64,000 nucleotides of DNA from Rhododendron vialii (taxonomy: Eukaryota > Streptophyta > Magnoliopsida > Ericales > Ericaceae): NCBI RefSeq assembly GCF_030253575.1, contig NC_080557.1:30907501-30971500 (forward strand), in the 5' to 3' direction. Under the pieces are notes generated by a model. The model was not told the origin of the DNA, did no database searches, and was given only the letters and a program-made list of their open reading frames with translations. Shown here in pieces: positions 1 through 11,434 of this stretch (positions within the stretch are counted from its first letter, which is position 1; the number at the start of each line of letters is the position of its first letter). Position numbers and translations under genes: made by a program.

Positions 1-406
1 TTAGATGTGTGGATCCTGATGCGCACAAGAGGCCCAAAATGGGACACGTGATTCACATGCTCGAGGCAGATGATTTGCTATTTCGCGATGTATGTCTTCA
101 TTTCAAAATCTTGTCACTGAGATTTACATATCGTCAAAACTACAAGAAACTTTTTTTTTGAACGGCCAAAACTACAAGAAACTACAATTAAAAGTAAAGA
201 TTTTCTGCTGAATCCCAGGCATATATCCAGTTTTGTTTTCTTTGCTTGATTTGCAGGAAAGACGAATTGGGAGTTCCCATCGCGGTCATAAGGAAGGGAA
301 TCGCAGTGCTTCAAAAGTAGGTGATAAGCAATTTGGTGAAGATGCTTCGGATACAAGTGAAGGTGATAGTAGTAGGAGACATGACAATCCAACTAGACAC
401 AGATAA
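1..406 (+). CDS. Receptor-like protein kinase, C-terminal end (partial, 5' part outside window)
   Basis: Two exons are visible: 1..89 (codons in frame from position 3) and 257..406, ending in TAA at 404-406. The intron 90-256 has GT at 90-91 and AG at 255-256. Exon 1 encodes RCVDPDAHKRPKMGHVIHML, which is kinase subdomain XI with its conserved Arg, as in plant plasma-membrane receptor-like Ser/Thr kinases of the At3g59110/At2g42960 type. The second exon encodes a 49-residue hydrophilic tail rich in Ser, Arg, Asp and Glu, ending SRRHDNPTRHR, as is usual for the non-catalytic C-terminus. The catalytic core and the membrane segment lie off the left edge, so the exact subfamily and ligand cannot be stated. 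The A/T-rich sequence after the stop, to about 600, looks like 3' UTR. Confidence 0.85.
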
Positions 407-2793
407 CCTTATGGAAAATGTGACAAATGGTTTGGTTTTCGTCAATTCATTGTTTAAGCTTTATTTACTCATCTTTTCCTTTGCGTTAGTACCCTAGCTT
501 TATGCCCTTCAATTCCTATTAAATGGTAATCTGCATTGTCATACGCTTGGTTGTTGTAAGAGATTTACAATGAATTTGTATATATAAATGATAGATTCAT
601 CAGTTACAAGAATTGTATGACCCATTGATTGATTTTTCATTCTGAAACATTACTGGGATCTGCATTACGTTTTACATGCTTTCGCGCAGCTTGTGCGTGA
701 TTCACTGTGCTTTCGTGCAGCTTGTGCGTTATTCACTGTGCTTTCGTGCTGATTAGTTAGCTATGTCTTGGCACCGGATCAAGTTCACGCCATGGTCCTT
801 ATTTTAGACTCCTAGTCTCACGACCAGGTTTCAAGAGTCAAGAATCTTGCTGCAGTATCCCAGAAAATGGTCGCATAGGCAACCAGAAAATCCATAAAGT
901 TTTGTAGGATGAGGATGCCTTTTGACTATTAATCTCAAAAAATCCTTACACTTCGGAAAAGGTTGAAGTGAGCAGCAACCTGATTAAGGTGCTACGACCC
1001 GACAACACAAGGGACAGTGCTTGTGTGGTATTGTAATGGCTCAAAGTCCACACCCGCTCGGATTGGACATTGTCTCGGGTGTTAAAAGTGTATTCGACAT
1101 TTCTCACCACATCGTGCTGTTGGTAGTGAGTGTACCGGGACAACGCATCCGGGGGAGAGCTTGGTACCAAAAGCTAGCTCTCATTGAACCACCACACATT
1201 TGTGGGCCCTGTCACACAATGAATAATCTCTGCCTCATGGGCTGGATATGCATGGCAGACCAAAAAGCCATAAAGTACTAGGAATGCGTTAGCATCACTG
1301 CCAGCTCTGAAATTGGATGGCCATGTGAAGTGGAGCACAATTGCCTTGCTAATTTGGTTCAAATATCCAACTGGCAGTGGGAAGCCTCCTCGGTCCTCAT
1401 GTGTTGTGGTGGTGGTTGTTCTTGTTGCAAGCTGGGCCTGCGCCATGTTCCTGTCTGGACGATGGGGCCATGGTTTTGGGTTTCACCATCAGTGGCTGGC
1501 TGGAGTTGGGTTGGTTGTGCCTGCGAGATGCTGACAAGGGCGTGTTTGGTCTGGAGTCGAAGAAAGCTGGCAATTATGAATGTATCCTTTAGTAGTAAGT
1601 TTTTCCCTTGTCCTTTGCAAGTTTTAATCAGGTACTTTACATTTCTTCCAGTCAGTTGACCCGAGAACTCGTCATTTCCCTTTATCGGTCACTCTTTCAG
1701 CTGGACAATATTTATTACTCCCTATTTCAAACCCAAGTCACATGATTCAAATTTAGTCCACATAGCTCCCACCCAGAATTCTGACTCAAATCTTTCCAAA
1801 TTTACAAAGTAACCACAAACCGATAGCACGAATCAACAAAATAATTGATAACCCACAACCCACAAATTGAAAACGACAGCGAAACCCACTAACCCATACT
1901 AACGCTTTGTCAAGTGGTTCGTTTCCGCCACCGTCGAGTTCGATTAGGCCACCATCATTTCCGTGGAGTTCAATTTTTCCATTGCCGATCTCGTTTCCAC
2001 CATCGTTGTCGTGCCATCATTTCCGTGGAGTTTAATTTTTCCATTGCCGATCTGTTTTCCACCATCGTTGTCGTGCAATCCGGCTCCGAAAGTTGCAAGA
2101 TTCAAAGTGGGAAAGAGAGAAATATCCGAAGTGAGGGAGCCGTACCTCGCTGGTACTAGCGAGATACTGTAGCAGACAACCAATTCCCCGAGCATGGAGC
2201 CAGTCTGCTGCAAATGGGTATTTTGGGTTTGGGCTCATCAAAGTGAGATCCTCATTAGCTTAGCGTATTGGAGATGCTCTTACTCTTTCACTTGTTTGGG
2301 CAATAAAATTTCAACTCTTAAACATCAACATACAAAAAAAAATCCATTTTGCAAGAAATACACAAAAGCATATTTTTGAATTCTCAAAAGCTTTTTTTTT
2401 TTTTCCGCAATCAAAAACAGGGCAAATCAAGCATTCCATACAAACTTCCCATTGTTTTTATTCCAAAACACATGGGAAACGAAAACTACAGACAACCCAT
2501 AAAGCATGCATCCAATTCAATGACTGTCACATGCATGTCTGTTCAGCTTAAAATCAACAATAAGAAAATCCATAACTATTAATCATCTCCAAAGCCAAAA
2601 TCTAAGCTGAATAAGTAAACTAAGTAGCTCGCACAAACAGCATGAGAAACTACCTCACAAGTCCAACATCTCTCAACAGCCAAAAAGAACAGAGCACCAA
2701 TGAAGTAATTTAGCGTATTTAAGAGCACTAGAACGTTCAAAATTTCTCAGTCACTTCCCTTCCCAGCAACAACTCAATTATGCCAGTCTTCCT
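407..2793. other. Intergenic stretch without a recognised gene
   Basis: About 2.4 kb between the receptor-kinase stop and the eS10 stop. Several short open frames overlap on both strands at 950-1660, but none shows a family motif or a convincing splice structure. A 62-bp tandem duplication lies at 1952-2075. The sequence near 2265-2281 ends in TTGGAGATGCTC followed by TTA, which resembles a PIF/Harbinger terminus, but no partner end was found, so it may be a truncated element. Confidence 0.4.
1952..2075. repeat. 62-bp tandem duplication
   Basis: Two adjacent copies start CCATCATTTCCGTGGAG at 1952 and 2014. They differ at a few positions. No coding role is evident. Confidence 0.75.
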
Positions 2794-3586
2794 TTACTCG
2801 ATACTTCCATGAGCAGGCCCTGCACCAAAACTGCCACCACCGCGACCGAATGCAGGCCTCTGCATATGCACATCAAGAGAATTGAACACAATAGAATATT
2901 GAAAAGTGAATTATGACAGTATAGTGAAGAAATAAACTATACTAATGCCATCGACCTTTTGACAATCGAAACGAGTCTACTATTACTCCAAAAGTACGAA
3001 TATCTTTCTCTAAATTAACACTTTAGGAATGACTCAAGTGCTCGAGTTCACAATACTAAAACCTCTTTTGCAAATTTATGGAGAGGTAAGGTTTGTACTC
3101 CAAAGTAAACTAGACATACCCCATAATGCACACTTCATGTTGATTTTTGGAAAAACTAATGCAATCTTCAAACTGTTGACCATTAGAAGCCACTCTTAAC
3201 TATCAAACAAGTCAACAAAAGTTTCAAAAAGAAGCTCAGATGCACTGAAGTTCAGAAACTTCCATAGTACATTACAAACCATTTAATTGAGGAACTCATC
3301 TAGGCTCAACGTATTGTTGAGTAGATGACTTGGAGAGTTGTTCTTGAAAACCCAAAAGAGGCATACTAGATAAGCCAACCCATAGCTGAAGCATCCATTT
3401 ACCACCAAAAGTTTATCCACCGATAAATCCACACTTAAAATGATCCAATGGTATAACAGGTTAGGAATCGAACATTTGTCACATGCAAAAGATTATCACA
3501 TTACCATTTATTGTACAACAGTCAAGTAAAACTTATAAACCTATTAAAATTCACTCCGCAACTGAACATTTACCTATAACTCCATG

Positions 3587-3641
<55 letters not shown>

Positions 3642-5258
3642 CGTTGAAGGAAGGTTGGTATTCAGCTGGAGCTCCTCCCTTGTCACCACCATACTCGCCA
3701 GGCGGACCACCTCTTGGAGCTCCACGGTAGCCCTCACGATCATTAAACCTTGACCTATCTCCGTCAAATCTAGGCGGACCACTGCAAATTCAAAACGTTG
3801 AAGCATTGTGACCGTTAGGGTTTTCTGTAATGGTAGAAACTGACGTATGTAATCTGGATTTTCAGTATACATTTTAATTTTATTTTAAAAACAATCACCC
3901 CTTGTACCTTTTAGTATTACATATTTTACCCGAAAGTTTTGAAAAAATCAAAATAACACGCCGACTAGTATCCGACTTTTGACTAATCCCGACTTTCCAA
4001 CTAGTCACCCACTAATTCCCGCTTCATCATCCCAGCGACTAATGACCACCTAGCCCCCTAATCGAGTCAGCCAGGCCGACTTTTAGAACACTGCCTCACT
4101 GTCGGAAAATGTTATATAAAAAAAATAATTATCTTCTCAAAGAGACTAAAACATAAGAAAGCACAATAGGTTTCGACTCCTAAGATACGCACTTGCATCC
4201 AAACCCGACCTGTAGCCTAACCCCGTGATACATCATACAAGCTGCAACCTGTTATCTATTTATCTCACCAAGTAATCACGTCCAAACAAACTCCAATCAA
4301 ACAATCCCGTTAGAAATGAGTTGTTGCAACACCAGCAACACCTAAAACGCTCAAGAATGGAAACAACTGAGACTGACAAGTGAAACTTCAAAACACGAAT
4401 TAAAATTAAAATTAAAATTTCACAATAGAACTATATTAGGATCCATTATACTTAACCAAAGAAACTTGCAAATGTCATATTACCGTGGGCGATCGCCAGG
4501 GGGGCCACCAGGCCGACCACCAGCAGGAACAGGACGAGCTGCCCTTTTCAGGGTGTTGGGAACGATCTCAGATGGCAAGTTGAGGTATGTCCTCAGAAAT
4601 TCAATGCCATCATTTGTCAAGTACCAATAGTAGTGCATCCAAGCGAATGTCTCCCTCACATACTCCTTCGATTTGAAGCTCTGCATCAGCTTGATCACTT
4701 GCAGGTTTGGGACATCGATTTCCGGGTGCTTGGCGAGATTGTAATCTTTCTTCGCATAACACACACCCTCTGCATATACAGAGAACAACGAAAATGTGTG
4801 CGATTTACACATGATTTTGCGAACAGATACATGCACACAGTGATGGATACACGATCACAACTTTAGGGATCCAAACTACTCTAATATGGGAGTGTGAACC
4901 TAAAGCTTCAAGATTATCTCACGATATATTTTTCATAGTTTTAGGGCCTGCTTGTTGGAGTTGGACGGGATTAACAGCGATGGGATGTACAATCTCATAA
5001 GATATATAATTCCATCTGATCAATAGATGAAACCAAGGTATAGTAGTAACCCATATTTTGTAAAAAAAAACACATCTGATGGATGTTTAATACGGATTAT
5101 AAAAGTTTTAATCAATTAAAGGATATGTGGTTAAATTCAGCTATATAGTCCAACCAAATGCTCATATCCGGTTAAACATACAGACCTCGACACATTTCAT
5201 GATTTATGAGCTGCGGTTGCCCCTTGGATTCATTTATCTATACCTATAGCCTATAAGT

Positions 5259-5302
<44 letters not shown>

Positions 5303-5507
5303 ACCGAGATGTATACAGACCTTGAAAGAGGTACTTGGACATCTCTCTGCGGTTCTTCTCTGAAATAATCTGAAAAAAGACGATCAAGTTATGCTCATGA
5401 ACTGAGATGTATACAGATATATACATGAACACAGAGAGATCTAAAGAGTGAGAGAGTAAACGGATGGAGAAGAGAAACAAGGGATGAGGAAAGAGGGATC
5501 TTACCAT
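2794..5507 (-). CDS. RPS10: Cytosolic 40S ribosomal protein eS10 (five coding exons)
   Basis: The protein is a component of the small ribosomal subunit head. Exons on the minus strand are 5507-5505 (ATG only), 5369-5321, 4769-4484, 3781-3643 and 2859-2794. All introns are GT-AG and the joined frame is 543 nt, 180 residues plus TAA, which is the usual plant eS10 length. The N-terminal plectin/S10 winged-helix domain is clear: [16 protein letters not shown], then [36 protein letters not shown] and [20 protein letters not shown], then [10 protein letters not shown]. The C-terminal tail is the expected Gly/Arg/Pro-rich extension. The start is fixed by family alignment: Ile-Ile follows the Met, and the Met codon is the last three bases of exon 1 (GT at 5504-5503). 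The gene has telo-boxes and a GA-rich 5' UTR, as is typical of plant ribosomal-protein genes. Intron lengths are 135, 551, 702 and 783 bp. Confidence 0.95.
3591..3638. repeat. (GA)24 microsatellite abutting the eS10 exon-4 splice donor
   Basis: The tract is uninterrupted GA on the plus strand. In the eS10 transcript it reads (CT)n and starts five bases after the donor GT at 3642-3641. Confidence 0.9.
5261..5300. repeat. (AC)20 microsatellite in eS10 intron
   Basis: Perfect AC dinucleotide run inside the 551-bp intron, 20 bp downstream (in transcript sense) of exon 2. Just outside it, GAACCGAGATGTATACAGA at 5301 recurs with one mismatch at 5399, on the other side of exon 2. Confidence 0.9.
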
Positions 5508-5626
5508 TGTCGAGATTGGAAGGAGATTGTGACGGCCGGAAGCAAATGCAAGCTCTCTCTCTCTCTCTCGCCGAAATTGCAAACCCTAGAGTATATACTC
5601 CTCCGCTACCGGGAATGTAAACCCTA
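5508..5626 (-). promoter_or_regulatory. eS10 5' UTR and telo-box promoter elements
   Basis: Upstream of the eS10 ATG the minus strand has a GA-rich leader (about 5552-5570). Two AAACCCTA telo-boxes follow on the plus strand, at 5581-5588 and 5619-5626. Telo-boxes near the start site are a known mark of plant ribosomal-protein and translation-factor genes. The transcription start itself cannot be fixed from sequence. Confidence 0.65.
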
Positions 5627-6400
5627 GACAATACCATATACTACCACAACCATAAAATTACACTTTGTGTCCTTAAAAGTGTAAGCCAATTTTTACTTTG
5701 ACCCTTCAACCTTTTGAATTTGTAAATTGTCCTCTTAAATAATTAGTTCTAGTTAACGTAGTCCAATTGCAAATTGTTATTGTCCGAAAGCACTTGTTTG
5801 TAACCAAAAAGTATGCTATAAACTGTAACCAAAAAAACGAAAAGGAAAACACTTGTTTTATAGTCGGAAAACACTGAAATATTTTCCAATGTGGCTCTCA
5901 AAAATTAAAATTTTCCTGTACTTGTCACGTAATTGTTCTTCTTTAGTGATTAATTTTAGGTGGTCAAAAAAAAAAAAAATACCACACACGTGAAAGTATT
6001 ATATTTTTCAATATGGCCCTATGAAAGCTATAGGTTTTTAAAGTTTAGCACTTAATAAAGTGTTACATTATCAAGTACAGTAGTCAAATTAGAATTACTT
6101 AAACATGACATAACAAGAAATGGCCAAAAATTAAAACAATCTCAATGTTATAGAGGCTTTTATTTGATTTTGAAATGGAAAATGAAGGGTGATGGAATTA
6201 CTTCTGCTTTGAATTTTTTTCGGTACGACATTTGTTAACTCCAATGCCCAATCAAAACAGGATAATTCTTCTTTTTAGCATCTTTAGTTCATTTTATCTT
6301 TCTTATCCCTCTCATTTCTTTTTACCTTTTTTTTTTTTTTTGCATGGACAACATTAGGTTATAATTTTGCTAATCACAATTGGTTATGGTTAGTAAAGCT
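5627..6400. other. Upstream intergenic DNA, no gene recognised
   Basis: A/T-rich DNA with several poly-A or poly-T runs and no coding signature. From about 6419 the sequence becomes a G/C-rich run of CCCGACC and GGGGAT motifs, a low-complexity repeat that recurs at 17476-17640 and 18118-18297. Confidence 0.4.
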
Positions 6401-6626
6401 TCACGGACCCACTAGTAGGGATGGCAATTCCACCCGACCCGACCCGACCTATCCCGTTCCCCGCCCCGAATGGGTAGGGGATTCGGGGATTATTTGGGGA
6501 TCGGGTAGGGTATGGGGATAATTTTCAAAAAAAAAGTGAGGAACGGGTAGAGGGTGGATATGAGGTAGTACCCGCCCCATCCCCACCCCGCCCTACTAGC
6601 CTACTATATATATATACACACACACA

Positions 6627-7606
6627 GTTAGGTTCAGATGAGGGATCCCGTTTTTTGCATTTCGTGCGGGACTCCCATCTCAACCGTTGGATCTCATCCA
6701 ACGGCTGGTGTTTTAAAGAGCATCTCACGGATCTCAAGCGGTCGGGTCACGGGTAAAAAGAGTTCTCGCGGGTCATGGGCACACACAAACGGATCCCTTA
6801 TTTCTTTCTTTTCGTTTCACGCTGAAACACAGAAAGAGAGAACAAGAAGAACACACAGCGACGAACTCAGACGATTTTGGCGATTTCGACGAAGACTACG
6901 AAGAACTCAGACAATTTTGACGAAGAACACCACAAGGTCTCTCTCTCTCTCTCTCTATGTGTGTGTCTCTCTCGTTCCGTACGAGAACCAGAAACCCTAA
7001 CCCGTTGTGTTTGAACACAAAAGAATGGAGAACGAAATCAATCTCCGACGAAGCCAGTCGACGAAGAAGAAGAACACCACAAGGTCTCTCTCACTATCTC
7101 TCTCGATCTCTCACTCTCTCTCTCTCTGTGGTTCCGTACAGAACCATAAAACCCTAACCCGTTGTGTTCAAACACAGGAGAACGAAGAACGATTTCGATC
7201 TCCAACGAAAATTTTTGATAGTTAAACCATAAACCCTAACCCGTTATATTCCCACACTTCATGTGATGTAGTTAAATTTGATAGTTTGATGGGTATTATA
7301 AAAAATTGCAACACGGCAGTACATGTAGCTAGTCATTGGAAATTGTAATTGGTCATGGTTCTATGCATGAATTATTAGTTGGTGTATGACTAGATTATTT
7401 TTTGTTGCTTATAAATCGTAAACTATGCCCACTAGCTATGGAATAGGCATGGTAGTTTACTGAATATGAATCTTGCACTCTTGTACAGATCTTCCAATTC
7501 TGTTGTATTCTATTTGTTACTAGTTTTGCAGGCATGTAAACCTGTTATGAGATCAGTTGAGAGGGTTCTTGTTCAAGTTAACATGAAGATGTTGGATGAT
7601 GCTATA
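6627..7606 (+). repeat. 0.9-1 kb dispersed repeat, copy A
   Basis: It starts GTTAGGTTCAGATGAGGGAT and contains an inner short inverted repeat around AACCGTTGGATC. Next come a GAACAAGAAGAACACACAGC segment, CT microsatellites, and two blocks with AAACCCTAACCCG. The end reads like an exon: AG followed by GCATGTAAACCTGTTATG, in frame with KPVMRSVERVLVQV. The same blocks occur in the same order at 14702-15610 (+), in reverse at 15611-16568, and partly in reverse at 10480-10604 with 14545-14645. The CT-rich leader with telo-box-like motifs suggests that a gene 5' end was captured long ago; that part is inference. Confidence 0.75.
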
Positions 7607-7898
7607 GTGTCCCCGGTCATTTTGGGGACACCGTAATTTTTGACATAACTTTACCATTATGAGCATAACTAAAACCCATTACAAGCATAACCGAACCCAA
7701 ATAAGGTATAACCAAGAAATATCCAAAAAACCAACCAAGGCATAACCAAACCCAACCAAGGCATAACAAATAAGTTATGCTTTGCTATTGTTCTGTTATG
7801 CTCATAATGGTTTTGGTTATGCTCATAATAGGTTTTGGTTATACTCATAATGGTTTTGTTATGCCAAAAGTTACGGTGTCCCCAAAATGACCGGAAAT
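7607..7898. mobile_element. MITE-like element with GTGTCCCCGGTC/GGGGACACCG inverted ends
   Basis: The left end (GTGTCCCCGGTCATTTTGGG) and the reverse complement of the right end match over about 35 bp, with mismatches near the very tip. The interior is made of short repeats of ATAACC and its complement (AACCCAACCAAGGCATAACC on the left, GGTTTTGGTTATGCTCATAA on the right). The whole 292 bp can therefore fold back. It carries no coding sequence and interrupts the end of the copy A repeat. Confidence 0.65.
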
Positions 7899-8033
7899 AC
7901 CGAAGTCATTCCCGAAGATGTTTTGTGCTCAATTGTTCTGTTTTTTATGCCTTATTGTTTTTTTTCATTTGTTTTAGTTTGCCTCAATTTGTCACCAACC
8001 CATATTCTTACTCCCTTTATTTGCCTGATTGCA

Positions 8034-8110
8034 GAAAGATTGGAGAGAGGAGAGATGAATTCAGGAAGAAAGTCAGCCACTGCGTGAGCAAATCGCAAGA
8101 AATGTTGTGA
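8034..8110 (+). other. Exon-like fragment, unrecognised
   Basis: A polypyrimidine tract and TTGCAG precede an open stretch encoding KIGERRDEFRKKVSHCVSKS and ending in TGA at 8108-8110. With the exon-like end of copy A it may be the remains of a captured or ancestral gene split by the MITE at 7607-7898. I do not recognise the protein. Confidence 0.25.
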
Positions 8111-8319
8111 ACTGCTGTTCTTATGCTGCTTTGTCCGACTTCTACGGGGAAAAGACCAAAAGTTTTTCATTGTGTCCAAGTTTTTTTAAAGGGTTTCTGA
8201 CTCTGGTGTATTTATTTGTATTGTTCAAAGTTAGTGGAATAGAAAGAAGAAGGTAGTGCATTCTGGGTTTTTTTTTTTTTTTACTGTATTTGCTCTCTTA
8301 AATTAACCGGAAAGTCTAT

Positions 8320-8694
8320 GGGTACATACATTTATGTATATACATCACGTACATACGCACTTTAGACCTGTCTCGGGTCTTATAAAAATGATCCGAACCG
8401 CTCATTTTGTTCAAAATAGTTTATTTACAATCCTCGTAAAAAATCAACTCAACCCTTATATCGGTAAAGGCGTTTACGATACATCCAACTTTGCTTTAGA
8501 ATTCAGGCCTAGATTCTGTAGCAAAAATGGATGTTTAGTAAACACCTTCACCGATATCAGGTTGAGTTAAGTTTTCATAGAAATCATAAACAAACTATTC
8601 TGAACAAAATGAGCGGTTCGGATCTTTTTTGTAAGACTTAATACGGATTTAAAGTGTGTATGTACCTGATGTATGTACATGAGTGTATGTACCT
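8320..8694. mobile_element. Foldback MITE with ~180-bp inverted arms
   Basis: The left arm starts GGGTACATACATTTATG, and the right arm is its imperfect reverse complement ending GTATGTACCT. Inner matches include GATCCGAACCGCTCATTTTG against CAAAATGAGCGGTTCGGATC, and GGTAAAGGCGTTTAC against GTAAACACCTTCACC. There is no coding capacity. A 14-bp direct repeat, CTCTTAAATTAACC, lies a little outside both ends (8293-8306 and 8704-8717). Confidence 0.8.
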
Positions 8695-8717
8695 ATAGCA
8701 ACACTCTTAAATTAACC

Positions 8718-10479
8718 ATGTGGAATCTGTATTTCTGTACTGGTTTATCCAGAATCTGTATTTTGTGTACCTGTTAGTGTAAATTTTGAACAAATTAGAG
8801 AACAAATTGCTTTAAGTCACTCTTGAGAACACCCTGCACTCTTTCATTTCAGGATGTCTATGGATCAGAAACCTACAATCTTTCATCATGTTCAGTCGAT
8901 CAAAATCATTCAAGGACGAGCAAAACATGATGGAGTACATCAAAAACCCCAAACCTTGTAATAAAATATCCCGAATGTGATCATAGTTATAAAACTTAAT
9001 AGGCAGAAGAAGACCGAATTGATTCTTTTATCAAATACTCTCTACCCTTACTATCTAATTGACCTTGATTGCTGGCCATGATAAAACTACACAACACACA
9101 GCCCTTCCTAGCTCATCCCCAATTTTTGACCCCATTTTGCTTGTTTCTCCTCCACTAAAATTCAAGAATACAAAAAAAAAAAAGGTGCAATGAGAGACCC
9201 ACAAGAGAGCAACTGGAATTGAATAAAGCAAATGTTTGCAAATGTTCACAATTCATAACAACATAACTCCATAACATAGCTCTATCTCTCTATCTCTCCA
9301 TAACATCACTCCATAACATAAGTTGATCATCTTTTATAATCAAACTAAAACTTATATTAGAAATCGGAAATACATTGATCAAAGCAACAAAATACAAGTC
9401 CTGATTTTTACTGGTTCCCTAACGTAGTACAACAATCTTCCCTGCACCAATTTCGCTATGCATCAACAAAACAAGTTCTTGGAGACTTCGTGGCCTTGGT
9501 CTGGAGCTTTCCAACTCAACAGTCAACACCTACAAATAAAATAAGCTTGTGAGCTTTCCAACTCCAGTGGTGATTGAGTTAGACTACGGAAGAAATTATT
9601 TTAGAATATAGCATCTAAATCATCTTCAAGCATCTAAACATGTCAATAGATTCAATGTCTTACAACACAAGAAACACAATTACTTGAGTCTACAGAAATT
9701 TGTTCATTCCAGTCCACAGAATGTTTGGCCATTGCTATGAAACTACCAAGTAGCTACGAAACTACAAAAATTTGTAAAGGGGGTTGGATTGATGCTGACA
9801 TTATCTTCTTGTTCCATTTCTGGCCACAGATCAACGACAACAAGCACAAATATACAGCTAGTCTTCTACAGAATCAATGAATCATTCTATAGTTTTTTGG
9901 ATGCATTATGTTCATGACAACAAAGAAATGGAAATGAATACTCCTGATGGTTTATAAATTGAAATGAATACCACATGGCCTTGCAGCAATAGCTTATTTG
10001 GCAAAAGTGGGGGTCGTTTGTGTGGTGTGGTACTAGTCCAAAATCAACTTATTCCTTGTTCACCACCAAAAATATTTTCTTTTGGCAATATTATTTCTCG
10101 ACTTTTAGGTTTCGCTGCAGGAAATACCAAAAATACGAAAAAGTTTTATTTTTTTCTAAAAAAGATAATATCTCACCACAGGACAAACAGATGGTTAATG
10201 AACATTTAGAGTTCTTCCAAAATGATGTATGGACACTTTTCAAGTAAATTTTCTGAATTACAGATTACCCCATGTCGATTTGGAATGAGAGATTCAAACC
10301 CTAAGTCATAGATTTCGACTAACAGAGAAGAAAAAAAAAGCTCTAATCGACATTGAAAAAGCTCTAATCGACATGAGGAGGAGGAGAAAGAGAATGAGCT
10401 AGAGAGAGAGAGCACAAAAATTTGCACTTTCCCCAATTTTTTGAACCCAGAAAATTTTGGGGGTTTGGAATAAACGGTT
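8718..10479. other. Intergenic stretch, nothing recognised
   Basis: A/T-rich DNA with scattered short open frames, none with family motifs. No repeats were recognised beyond simple ones. Confidence 0.35.
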
Positions 10480-10604
10480 TCCAGTGGGGAGAGAGAGAGA
10501 GAGACCTTGTGGCGTTCTTCGTCGAAATCGTCTGAGTTCGTTGCTGTGTGTTCTTCTTGTTCTCTCTCTCTCTGTGTTTCAGCGTGAAACAAAAAGAAAG
10601 AAAT
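10480..10604 (-). repeat. Dispersed repeat, copy D (left piece, interrupted)
   Basis: In reverse orientation this carries the GTTTCAGCGTGAAAC and GTTCTTCTTGTTCTC blocks shared with copies A, B and C. It stops at the Harbinger insertion point, and the repeat resumes at 14545 with GGGATCCGTTTGTG. Copy C at about 16363-16420 shows the same join uninterrupted. Confidence 0.8.
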
Positions 10605-11301
10605 AAGAGCATCTCCAACTGCATAGCCAATTGGAATATTTAGCTTAAATAGCTTGCCAATGCACAAAAAGAGCAAAACCAGCAGACTCGCTTCACCTTG
10701 GACGAACTGGCGTGGTGCTATAGTGCCTCACTCATTCGAGCGAGGTATTTCAGCCTCGCTCTGTCGATTTCTTCATCTTTTTCCTCTCTCCTCCCCTGGA
10801 TTTGTCATCTCCCGCGCGATGAAACGCCGCTCTCGCTTTCCCGCGCGAAGTTCTTTCTCTTTTTCCTCTATACTCTAGAGTTGTGGAGATTTTTCATCCT
10901 CAAGATCGACCAGGTATTCCCCCCTCTCTCTCTCTGCCGAAATTAATTTCAACTTCATGATTTAGGTTTAGATTCTGTGATTAATTTGTTCATCTGGGGT
11001 ATGAAATCGGAGAAGATTACTTGTGTGAATTAGATCATAGTTATAGAATTGGTACCTAAATTACATGTAAAACTAGGGTTACCACAATTCCCTACAAGGG
11101 TTAAAGAACGGCAAATCCAGATTAAGCCAAATCGTGGAATGAATAAAATTGAATTTTCTTAATAATTGTATGATTTATGAGTTCGGTGCCCCAACTATTG
11201 GTTTGAAGGGGACCCTGCTCATTGAGCTTATTCCATGAATAATATTTGTTGGGTTCTCTGTTTTGTTTAGGATTAGTGTCAGATTGTCATTATGGCTCAG
11301 T

Positions 11302-11434
11302 TAGCAACAATGCTACGTACACTCCTACTGACCACTCATCTCTCACATATGTGTCGGCCCCCATAATTAATAAGGCCCCATACAAATATGTGAGAGAGAA
11401 GTGGTCGGGAAGTGGCTTGTAAGATTGTTCCTAG
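11302..11434. mobile_element. Small foldback MITE nested in the Harbinger element
   Basis: The left end TAGCAACAATGCTACG and the reverse-complemented right end TAGGAACAATCTTACA match. The pairing continues through CTCTCACATATGTGTCGG and the complement of CACATATTTGTATGGGGC. About 133 bp, no coding capacity. Confidence 0.65.

Noticed and set aside
1021..1659. Overlapping open frames of 73-109 codons
   Set aside because: No splice structure, motif or start context stands out; frames overlap in all phases, which suggests chance in a G/C-richer patch.
10206..10676. 156-codon minus-strand open frame
   Set aside because: It crosses the Harbinger element boundary at 10607 and the repeat copy D, so it cannot be an ancestral gene.
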